From G963665405 sp963665405 (GTDB lineage: Bacteria > Chloroflexota > Dehalococcoidia > Lucifugimonadales > G963665405), in the NCBI GenBank assembly GCA_963665405.2, contig CAXXUH010000004.1, positions 248,001 to 312,000 on the forward strand: a stretch of DNA of 64,000 bases, written 5' to 3'. Position 1 is the first letter of the stretch, and each line of letters starts with the position of its first letter. The position numbers and the translations under genes were made by a program. This document shows positions 57,166 to 64,000 of this stretch, one piece after another. Under the pieces are notes generated by a model that was given only the letters and a program-made list of their open reading frames with translations, was not told the DNA's origin and ran no database searches.

Positions 57166-58838
57166 GGCCTTGGTTCTCCTTGGATGTCGGTCAGGGGGCG
57201 CACCGGCTCGAAGCCTCCGCCCGGGGCGAACCATGCCCGTCCCAGCGGCCCCTCCCGCTCGACCAGCTCGCGGTGGGAGGCCAGCAGGGGGACGGCGGTC
57301 CTGAGACGGTCCATCTCGTCCTGCGCCACTCTCAGGAAGTGGGTCTGGGCGATGTCGTCGTCGAAGACGACCAGGACGACGGGCGGCGCGCCGTGGTCGT
57401 CGATGGGCCGGTGGGACGAGTAGTAGCGCAGGTATGGGGCGAGTCGCGCCGCCATGGTGACCGGCCGCACCGCCCTCCGCTCCCACTCAAGGAAGAAGGG
57501 CCATGCGGTCTTCCCGCGCCTGAGCATCCCGAAGGCGTCGGGGTGCACCGAGCGCCTCCCGCCGAAGTAGCGGAAGTAGCGGGACGCCCTGCGGGGCGGG
57601 TCGAGCTGGTCGATCTCCCAGCCCAGGACGCGGGCCTGGCGGGAGAGGGCCGCTACGAAGCCGTGGACGGAGGCGGTGTGCTGCATGTCGCGGAGGAGCT
57701 GCCGGCTGCGCCTGCCGGAGACGCTGCGCCAGCCTGCTGCGGCCCCGGCGTCGGGGGGAGCGGCGCTCCACCGCTTCTTCGCTCCGCCAACGGCTGCCCG
57801 GTCCCTGCGGGCCAGAAGGGTCAGCCCCGCGTCGGTGAGCACCAGCCGCCGCTCTGCGGAGGGTACGCGGGCGGCCAGCCCGAAACCCTCAAGGGCCGTC
57901 GTGAGCTGGGAGGCGCGCTGGTTGGTGACTCCCAGCAAACCGGCGAGGTCGCCCAGGGCGAGCCAGGGCCAGTCGGAGAGCAGGTCGAGGACGCGCTTCT
58001 CGGTGGGTTTCAGGAGGGCGGGCAGCATGTGCTCGGGGACGCCCCGCTCGCTCCCCCGCTCGTCGATGTCCTGGGGCATGGAGACCCGCGCCAGGGGCCG
58101 CTCGGCGGGGAGCGCGCCCCTGCGTTCGATCCGGTCGATGGCGTCTCTGAGGCTGACGGCGGCGTTGACCGAGGACAGCCGCCACACCGCGTCGTCGGTG
58201 GCCGCTGCCGCCGCCTCCCGCTCCAGGGCTAGGACCGTTGGCGTGGACGCCCGGCGCAGAATCCCTCGGGCGTAGCGCAGCCGGGTCTCGTCGGGGAGGA
58301 CGAGCAGGATTCCGCCGGGCTGCGGCCCGTCCCTGAGCCGCCCGATCCGCTTGGAGAAGCCGGTGCGGTCGGTGGCGTGGCCCTGCCGGACGATGCCGAT
58401 GGTCCTCCCGTCGGGAAGGATGATGGCGGCGTCCATCGACATGGCGCGGTACCAGCGGAAGCGGATGGGGTGGTGGATGTTGGCGACGGCGGAGGCCAGG
58501 CGATAGACGACGGCCACGGCGTCGAGCCTCTCCAGGAGGACGCGCCGCCACCGGGCAGCCAACGGGTAGCTGCGGAGCAGCCGATCCGGGGTGAGGTCTT
58601 CCTCCTGGGCCAGGCGGCGCAGGCCGTCGGCGGTGAGGTGGAACCTGCGGGTGGGGGCAACGAGCTCCGTCCCGTGGGGTACGGAGGCGATCAGCCCCGC
58701 GTCCTCCAGCTGGCGGGCGGCCTCGTAGACCGCGCTCTGGGACCAGCCGGAGAGGGCGGCCATCTCCAGCCTGTCGAGAAAGGGCATGGCGGCGAGGCGG
58801 CGAAGCAGCTCCCGCTTTCCCCCGGTGAGCGGCCTCAT
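57162..58838 (-). CDS. replication-relaxation family protein
   Basis: 558 residues. N-terminal winged helix (KRELLRRLAAMPFLDRLEMA, ALSGWSQSAVYEAARQLEDA), a middle region, a second HTH (ALGDLAGLLGVTNQRASQLT, about 310-330), and a C-terminal nuclease-like region (HTASVHGFVAALSRQARVLG, HPDAFGMLRRGKTAWPFFLE). That is the pattern of Replic_Relax proteins encoded with coupling proteins on conjugative elements, thought to act at the origin of transfer. It overlaps the coupling ATPase by four bases. Confidence 0.78.
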   Translation of the reverse strand: MRPLTGGKRELLRRLAAMPFLDRLEMAALSGWSQSAVYEAARQLEDAGLIASVPHGTELVAPTRRFHLTADGLRRLAQEEDLTPDRLLRSYPLAARWRRVLLERLDAVAVVYRLASAVANIHHPIRFRWYRAMSMDAAIILPDGRTIGIVRQGHATDRTGFSKRIGRLRDGPQPGGILLVLPDETRLRYARGILRRASTPTVLALEREAAAAATDDAVWRLSSVNAAVSLRDAIDRIERRGALPAERPLARVSMPQDIDERGSERGVPEHMLPALLKPTEKRVLDLLSDWPWLALGDLAGLLGVTNQRASQLTTALEGFGLAARVPSAERRLVLTDAGLTLLARRDRAAVGGAKKRWSAAPPDAGAAAGWRSVSGRRSRQLLRDMQHTASVHGFVAALSRQARVLGWEIDQLDPPRRASRYFRYFGGRRSVHPDAFGMLRRGKTAWPFFLEWERRAVRPVTMAARLAPYLRYYSSHRPIDDHGAPPVVLVVFDDDIAQTHFLRVAQDEMDRLRTAVPLLASHRELVEREGPLGRAWFAPGGGFEPVRPLTDIQGEPRP

Positions 58839-61438
58839 TCCTCAAGCTCCTCGTCGGCTGCCCCGTCCGGCGTCTCCAGGGCGTCGTCCCCAGGGTTCTG
58901 GTCGCGCTTGCTGCGCTGCTTGCGCCGGGCCTGCTCCTGGGACTGGCCGCCGCTCTCCGCCGTCTCGGTGTCCTGGCCCTTCCTGAGCTTCTCCAGCTCC
59001 TCGCGGTACCTGTCCACCAGGTCTTGCATCTCCGCGTCCCGCCGTTCGATGTCGCTGGCCGGTGTTAGGTAGCTCTCGGCCAGGTCGCGGATGCGCTCGG
59101 CTGTGCCGGCGTCTCCCGGCTCCGGCTTGGCGACCTTCATGGAGAAGGCGTCCATCCGATCCGTTCCCACGGTGGCGCGGACGTAGCACTGGTGGACCGG
59201 CAGCGACGTGATGTCGTCCTCGGTCACCCGCTCCTTGCCCAGCTCCCACACGAGCTGGCGGGCGTCGTTGCCCGCCACCTGGAAGACGGCCAGGCAGCCC
59301 ACGTTGGCGAGGAGAGTGTCCCGCATGGTGCGGGAGAGGTCGTCCAGCTTGGCGAGGCTCTGGGTTGCCAGGACGAAGGAGGCCCCGAACTTCCCAAGCT
59401 CGCTGAGCATGGACTCGTAGTCCACGCCGGGCATGGACTGCATCTCGTCCACGACGACCAGAGCGCCGCGCCGCTGCTCGAAGGGCAGGCTTCCCTGCTC
59501 CCGTATCACGGCGTCCACCAGGTTGAGGAGGGACGCGCCCACCAGGGCGGCCACGTCCCTTCCCACCTTGCCCTGGGCGGTGGAGACCAGCAGGATGCCG
59601 CCGTCGTGGATGGTGCGGCGCATGTCGATGGTGGAGCGGGGCTGGCCCAGGATGGCCCGCGCCCGCTTGGAGGATGCGTAGTAGGAGAGGCGGGTCTGGA
59701 CCGGGGCCAGGGCGTCGGCGCGGGTCTCGCGCCGCCAGCCGAAGAAGTCCCTGGCCCACCACTGCATCAGGTAGGGGTCGTTGACCTTCGCCAGCACCTC
59801 GGCGCGGAATCCGTCGTCGGCCAGGATGCGCAGTCCGTCGAGGATGGTGTACTGCTCGCCCGCGTCCGTCCTCTCATTGGCCTCGTGAAGGGTCTTCACC
59901 GTCTGTTCGAGGATGGACTGCATCCTCGGCCCCCACTGGTCCCACAGGCCCTTGGCGATGCGCACGACGGAATCGGCGGTGCGGTCGCGGTCGGAGAAGA
60001 TGCGGGTGTCCAGAAGGTTGACGCCGGGCGCTCCCCGCTCGTCGGCCAGGTCGATGAGCCGCACCTGCTCGATGAGGGACTCCGGGACGTGTTGGAGCAG
60101 CCCGCCCACCAGGTCGGCGTGGGGGTCCACGACGACGATGGCGTCTCCGTCCCTGCCCGCCGCCTTCTCCCGCATCTTGTGGGCGACGATGTGGTGCATC
60201 AGGGTGGACTTGCCCATGCGGGTGCGGGCGACGTAGAGGTGGTGGCGTCTCAGCAGGTCGTCGGGGAAGTGAATCTTCCTGGGCGTTCCGGTGGTGGTGT
60301 CGCCGACGTGCGCGCCGCCGCTGACGCTGCGGGCGGTGGGCAGCAGCACCTTGGCCCCGGCGCGGGCCACCAGTGGCGTCTCGTCCCTGGCTCCGGGCGG
60401 GTGCCACAGGCAGGCCGCCTCGCGGACGCCCATGACGCTGCGCTTCCCGAACAGGCCGGGGCCTGACGGGTGGAGCATCGAGGGGTCGGGCACGGCGGGC
60501 CGCACCCGGCTCACGTCGAGGCGCGCGCCCGCGGGGTTGTCATAGTCGCGGTAGGCGGCGGCCACCGGCTCCAGCAGCTCATTCGCCCGGTGGGGCCGGG
60601 TGCTCCGGGGCAGGATCGCCGTCACCTGAATCTCGGCGTCGAAGGCGATGCGGGAGACCTTCTCCTTGATGAGGATGGGGTCGAAGACCCGCTTGCGGGC
60701 CTTCTTCCAGCGGTGCCAGGCCCAGCCGCCCACGGCGAGGGCGAAGGCGACGCCCGCTCCCATGAGCACGGCCTTCCAGGTCTCCCCCGCCTGCACCCAC
60801 AGGTAGCCCCGGAGGGCGGCCAGGGCCGCCACGCCCAGGACGGCCATCGTCACGCCGTCGGTCTGGAGGGGCTTGGTCTGATAGGTGTAGGCGGGGTCTC
60901 GCCGGTCCTCCACGGGCCGCTTGTGGGCCTTATCCATGTGGGACTCCGACCAGTCGGGTCCCATCGAGCGCAGCATCAGCCGCGCCACCACGCGCTCCCT
61001 CTCGTTGAGGTTGGAGAGCGCGCCCATGAGGGCGATGAGGGGGTCGGAGCCGGGGTCGAGCAGGTCGTCGTCCCGGAAGACCCGGAGAGGCACGTACTCG
61101 GGGCCGTCGGCCCTGAGCGTCATGCTCCACGCCTGCTCGTCTTCGGCCAAGCGCAGGGGGTCGTCCTCGGCGGGAATCTCCTGTATCTGGGCCTGGGGGT
61201 AGCGGGCGGCGATCTGGGCGCGCACCACCTGCTCGTCCAGGCAGCGGGCCAAGAGCGTTACGCCGTCTGCGTCCCCGGCCAGCTCCAGGGAGAAGGGTTC
61301 GGGGACGGCGATGGAGCCGAGCATGTTCTCGACTCCCAGGAGGGTGCGCTCCCCGGTCCTGGGCGGCGTCACCGCCAGCAGCGCCGGGGGTTTCTTGGCC
61401 TCGTTGTTCAGCAGCCACTTGATGGGGTTCGCTTTCAT
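58835..61438 (-). CDS. VirD4/TraG-type coupling ATPase
   Basis: 867 residues from ATG 61438 (AGGAG seven bases upstream); the longer upstream frame is a shadow. An N-terminal soluble part is followed by two membrane segments (about 190-235; TMAVLGVAALAALRGYLWV, AVLMGAGVAFALAVGGWAW). The motor follows with Walker A ARTRMGKSTLMH (about 403-414), VVVDPHADLVGG, Walker B GALVVVDEMQSM (about 655-666) and SFVLATQSLAKL. The charged C-terminal tail probably contacts substrate. It couples the DNA-relaxase complex to the type IV channel at the inner membrane. Confidence 0.88.
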   Translation of the reverse strand: MKANPIKWLLNNEAKKPPALLAVTPPRTGERTLLGVENMLGSIAVPEPFSLELAGDADGVTLLARCLDEQVVRAQIAARYPQAQIQEIPAEDDPLRLAEDEQAWSMTLRADGPEYVPLRVFRDDDLLDPGSDPLIALMGALSNLNERERVVARLMLRSMGPDWSESHMDKAHKRPVEDRRDPAYTYQTKPLQTDGVTMAVLGVAALAALRGYLWVQAGETWKAVLMGAGVAFALAVGGWAWHRWKKARKRVFDPILIKEKVSRIAFDAEIQVTAILPRSTRPHRANELLEPVAAAYRDYDNPAGARLDVSRVRPAVPDPSMLHPSGPGLFGKRSVMGVREAACLWHPPGARDETPLVARAGAKVLLPTARSVSGGAHVGDTTTGTPRKIHFPDDLLRRHHLYVARTRMGKSTLMHHIVAHKMREKAAGRDGDAIVVVDPHADLVGGLLQHVPESLIEQVRLIDLADERGAPGVNLLDTRIFSDRDRTADSVVRIAKGLWDQWGPRMQSILEQTVKTLHEANERTDAGEQYTILDGLRILADDGFRAEVLAKVNDPYLMQWWARDFFGWRRETRADALAPVQTRLSYYASSKRARAILGQPRSTIDMRRTIHDGGILLVSTAQGKVGRDVAALVGASLLNLVDAVIREQGSLPFEQRRGALVVVDEMQSMPGVDYESMLSELGKFGASFVLATQSLAKLDDLSRTMRDTLLANVGCLAVFQVAGNDARQLVWELGKERVTEDDITSLPVHQCYVRATVGTDRMDAFSMKVAKPEPGDAGTAERIRDLAESYLTPASDIERRDAEMQDLVDRYREELEKLRKGQDTETAESGGQSQEQARRKQRSKRDQNPGDDALETPDGAADEELEE

Positions 61439-61491
61439 TCGCTTGCTCCTTTCTCTATCGGTTCTCTCGCCTTGCGGTCGTTCGGTCGCTC

Positions 61492-63741
61492 CTAGTGACG
61501 ACCGGGTCTCCACTCGATGACCTCCGTCTCCTCCGGGGTGGCCTCGATGCGCACGGGGAAGCGGTTGCCCTTCGCCAGCAGCAACCCGTCTCCACGCGGG
61601 CACGACAGGAGCCATCGCTGGAGGTCCTGGGGCAGGTCGAAGGCGTCGCCCACCGTGCTTATGGCGGCTGCGTCCTGCTGAAGCAGCAATTTGAAGGCGG
61701 CGTTCTGAAGCAGGGCGCGACCGGAGTGGCCGGTGATGGCCCGCGAGGTGTCCTCGCTGAGCAGGTGCTGGACGTCCTGGGTGATGAACTGCAACCCCAG
61801 TCGGTGCTTCCTGGCTCGCTTCGCCATGCTCACCATGAAGGCCGCTCCCTCCGGGTGCTGCATGATCGACCACACCTCGTCCACCACCAGCAGGCGGGGC
61901 TTGGGGTCCTGGGCGGCGGCGGCCCACACTGTCTCGGTGCAGACCATCGCGGCGGCGGGGCGAAGCTCCGGCTCCAGGAGCCGCAGGTCGAAGACGGTGA
62001 TCAGGGCCTCGTTGGAGAGCAGGTCGTCGCCCTCATCGGAGAGGAGGTTGCGCAGGCTGCCCGTTGCGAAGGGCCGCAGCAGCCTCGCCATGTCTTTCCC
62101 TCCCGCCTCATCTCCTTGCAGGTACTCGTAGAAGTCGCGGAAGCCGGTGCGCTCGCGGGGCTGGGCGTAGTAGCCCGCCAGAGCGTGGTCCAGGGAGGCC
62201 CTTCGCTCCGCGCCGAGACTCTCGCCCACCATCACCTCTATGAGCCGGCGCAGGCTGCCGATGCGTTGAAGCAGCTCCTCGGAGTCCCCCTTGTCGATGA
62301 CGAAGGGGTTCATGCCCTGGCCGGGAATGCCGGGAGAGAGGACGCGCCCGCCCGCCGCCCTCGCCATGTCCGCGTACTCGCCCTCTGGGTCGATGACGTA
62401 GGCGGTGACGCCCCTGGTCAGGCCCCGCAGCATTCCCAGCTTCGTTGCGAAGCTCTTGCCGCTGCCCGACCTTGCGAGGACGGCGGTGTTGGCGTTCAGG
62501 TGCGTCCCGTCCCAGGGGTCGTAGACCACCGGGGCGCAGGCCCGCATGTCGATGCCGTAGAGGGTTCCCCTCCGGGTGTCCAGGTCGGGCGGCGAGAAGG
62601 GGAAGAGACGGGCTATGCTGGACGTGTCCAGCGTCCGCCACTCGGCCACGGCGTTCAGGGCTAGGGGCAGCGTCGAGAGCAGCCCCTCGCGCTGGCGGAA
62701 GGCCAGGGGATCGAGCTTGCCCAGCGTGGCGGCGAAGTGGGCCTTGGCCCGCTGGGTCATCTCCTTGAGCGACGCCTCGTCCTTCGCGTGAAGGGTGATG
62801 GAGAGCGACGAGTGGAAGAGCCTCTCTCGTCCCCGCTGCACCTCGTCGCGCAGGCGGGTCACGTCCTCCAGGGCGATCTCCGCCTCCGGGGACATGGTGC
62901 GGCCCCGCTTGAAGGAGAGGCTCTGCGCCGACTCGAAGCGCACCTTCTGCCACCCCAGCGTCCTGGCCGCCTGCTCAGCGGGAATCGACCCCAGGTGGAT
63001 GGACAGGTCCATCGGCGCGCCTGCGGCCATGAGGCTCTGGAGGAAGCCGGGGGCCAGGGACCGGGGCCACTTGCCCAGGTGGAGGGAGCGGACCAGGCGG
63101 TCTCCGACGCGCACCTCGCGGCGGCGCATCTCCACCTCCACCGGCGTCTCCTCGTCGATCTCGGCGGGGGTGCCGCCCAGGGCCGAGGCCAGCATCAGCA
63201 TACGCAGACGCCTGCCGCTGAAGGGGTGGACGGACAGCCCGGCCCGCGCCAGCAGGCCGCGCAGCTCGTCGAACCGCCCGAACTCGCACACGGCGTAGAA
63301 GCGCCGGTCGAGGATGCCGTCGCGGGCTTCCAGGTCGGTCAAGAGCCTGCGAAGCGACTCGGCCGCCGCCCTCGTCTGTGGGGGAAGGTCCTGCGGCTGG
63401 GCCTCCCTGAGCTCCTCCCGCAGGCTTCCCAGGCCGGGCGGGTGCTGCCTGATGAGGAGCTGCACGGGGAAGTCGCAGGCGTTGAGCGCCCCGGCGAAGG
63501 CCCCCAGCTTCGGCTCGTCTATTTCGAGGCCCATCACCTCGCACACGCCGAGCTTCACCCCGTCCAGGCGCACGGGGCCGTCCTCCTCCAGGTGGGAGAG
63601 CATGAAGAACAGGGGCAGGGGTGGCGGCGGCTTGGGGGCCGGCGCCTGCGGTTCTGTGGGTTCCTGGGTCTGCGGAGCGGCTGCGCCATCCGGCGGCCCC
63701 TCCGCTCCGGGTGTCTTGATTCGGTCGTTCGGCTTCTTCAA
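61492..63741 (-). CDS. VirB4-type conjugation ATPase
   Basis: 749 residues from TTG 63741 (GGAGA eight bases upstream). A proline/glutamine-rich N-terminus precedes a CagE/VirB4 N-domain (about 45-400). Then the motor: Walker A AVLARSGSGKSFATKL (about 419-434), VIDPEGEYADMA, Walker B RLLVVDEVWSIM (about 613-624), and the LGLQFITQDVQHLLSE sensor region. It powers pilus assembly and substrate transfer. It lies 53 bp upstream of the coupling ATPase. Confidence 0.9.
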   Translation of the reverse strand: MKKPNDRIKTPGAEGPPDGAAAPQTQEPTEPQAPAPKPPPPLPLFFMLSHLEEDGPVRLDGVKLGVCEVMGLEIDEPKLGAFAGALNACDFPVQLLIRQHPPGLGSLREELREAQPQDLPPQTRAAAESLRRLLTDLEARDGILDRRFYAVCEFGRFDELRGLLARAGLSVHPFSGRRLRMLMLASALGGTPAEIDEETPVEVEMRRREVRVGDRLVRSLHLGKWPRSLAPGFLQSLMAAGAPMDLSIHLGSIPAEQAARTLGWQKVRFESAQSLSFKRGRTMSPEAEIALEDVTRLRDEVQRGRERLFHSSLSITLHAKDEASLKEMTQRAKAHFAATLGKLDPLAFRQREGLLSTLPLALNAVAEWRTLDTSSIARLFPFSPPDLDTRRGTLYGIDMRACAPVVYDPWDGTHLNANTAVLARSGSGKSFATKLGMLRGLTRGVTAYVIDPEGEYADMARAAGGRVLSPGIPGQGMNPFVIDKGDSEELLQRIGSLRRLIEVMVGESLGAERRASLDHALAGYYAQPRERTGFRDFYEYLQGDEAGGKDMARLLRPFATGSLRNLLSDEGDDLLSNEALITVFDLRLLEPELRPAAAMVCTETVWAAAAQDPKPRLLVVDEVWSIMQHPEGAAFMVSMAKRARKHRLGLQFITQDVQHLLSEDTSRAITGHSGRALLQNAAFKLLLQQDAAAISTVGDAFDLPQDLQRWLLSCPRGDGLLLAKGNRFPVRIEATPEETEVIEWRPGRH

Positions 63742-63760
63742 CTCGGTCTTCTCCTTTGCT

Positions 63761-63997
63761 CTAGGGGGTCGGGAAGTCCACGAGGCCGCTGCGCAGCAGC
63801 GCGGCGACGCCCTTGGCCAGAAGGACCAGCACCAGGCCGACGACGGCCATGACGACGGCGCTCTTGGCCTTGCCGCCGCCCCGCTCCTCGGCTCCCTCGG
63901 CCATCAGGACGAAGCCCGCCCAGACGATGGCGAAGAGGCAGAGCTCGGAGGCGGCGTAGGCCATCGCGGTGAGCACCTGGTCGAAGGCGTCCAGCAT
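63761..63997 (-). CDS. small two-helix membrane protein, pilin/VirB2-like
   Basis: 78 residues from ATG 63997. Two hydrophobic segments, about 14-33 (YAASELCLFAIVWAGFVLMA) and about 46-66 (AVVMAVVGLVLVLLAKGVAA), are joined by a short charged loop (EERGGGKAK). It lies just upstream of virB4 in the operon, where the prepilin (VirB2/TrbC) is usually found. No long signal peptide is visible, so it could instead be a channel component such as VirB3. Confidence 0.55.
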   Translation of the reverse strand: MLDAFDQVLTAMAYAASELCLFAIVWAGFVLMAEGAEERGGGKAKSAVVMAVVGLVLVLLAKGVAALLRSGLVDFPTP

Positions 63998-64000
63998 GGC

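Larger units (their letters stand above)
50046..64000. mobile_element. left part of a conjugative element at tRNA-Ile, right end outside window
   Basis: A coherent set starts at the 3' end of tRNA-Ile: large serine recombinase, RHH protein, ImmA/IrrE-like and XRE pair, a rightward cluster of small HTH genes, and a leftward conjugation operon (replication-relaxation protein, VirD4-like and VirB4-like ATPases, pilin-like protein). This is the content of an integrative conjugative element. The second attachment site, relaxase and the other secretion genes must lie beyond 64000. Insertion exactly at the tRNA is inferred from the recombinase reading into it. Confidence 0.7.

Noticed and set aside
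57180..58232. Forward ORF of 350 codons
   Set aside because: Glycine/valine-rich shadow of the replication-relaxation gene.
59192..60466. Forward ORF of 424 codons
   Set aside because: Shadow of the coupling ATPase, whose Walker motifs lie on the other strand.

Overview
The window is high-GC bacterial DNA (GTG and TTG starts are common, and the tRNA genes encode CCA). The gene set fits an environmental Chloroflexota (Dehalococcoidia/SAR202-like) genome: a fused histidine kinase/OmpR regulator, lipoproteins with a short lipobox, and many IS1380/IS5/IS110 copies. That assignment is inference; no rRNA or universal marker is present. Most of the window is mobile DNA next to a short chromosomal stretch.

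Layout. (1) 1-13108, chromosome: a membrane protein cut by the window edge, a Crp/Fnr regulator, a DUF427 protein, an IS5-family insertion (2278-3493, CTAG target duplication), a hybrid sensor kinase/OmpR regulator, a lone receiver-domain protein, a 1474-residue secreted chimera of glycosidase-like and purple-acid-phosphatase-like modules, and a dead IS1380 copy. (2) 13109-49512, a 36.4-kb genomic island in the 3' half of tRNA-Gly(CCC). It is bounded by a 45-bp direct repeat that runs from the anticodon loop to the encoded CCA. A tyrosine integrase lies at the left end, and near-identical tandem GTTGACT arm-type repeats lie just inside both ends. (3) 49543-50045, a short chromosomal spacer with one small membrane protein. 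(4) 50046-64000 and beyond, a second element starting at tRNA-Ile(GAT). It has a large serine recombinase, a cI/ImmA-like control pair, a run of small paralogous helix-turn-helix genes, and a conjugation module (replication-relaxation protein, VirD4-like ATPase, VirB4-like ATPase, pilin-like membrane protein).

Inside the first island the left part is a control/replication segment: integrase, excisionase-like HTH proteins and a Toprim protein resembling Topo mini-A. A cemetery of IS fragments follows. Next is a type I restriction-modification operon with unusual passengers: a short S-like protein, a DUF4160/DUF2442 pair, a zinc-ribbon protein with a HEPN-type R-x4-H motif, DUF3644, and a YgjP-type metallopeptidase. 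Its hsdS and DUF3644 genes are frameshifted. After IS110 and IS1380 copies comes an AT-richer gene for a P-loop ATPase with two TIR/deoxyribosyltransferase-like N-terminal domains, a candidate anti-phage protein. It appears to have been inserted, together with IS1380, into a phage ParB-like gene. Behind it is a badly shuffled prophage remnant (terminase, portal and capsid fragments, an intact prohead protease, a connector). A cargo block follows: M1 metallopeptidase lipoprotein, branched-chain-type binding lipoprotein, peroxiredoxin fragment and MsrA.

Three insertions can be undone on paper by deleting the element plus one target-site copy. This restores a Shine-Dalgarno/GTG start for the sensor kinase and an uninterrupted 75-residue HTH gene, which supports the boundaries given for those IS elements.
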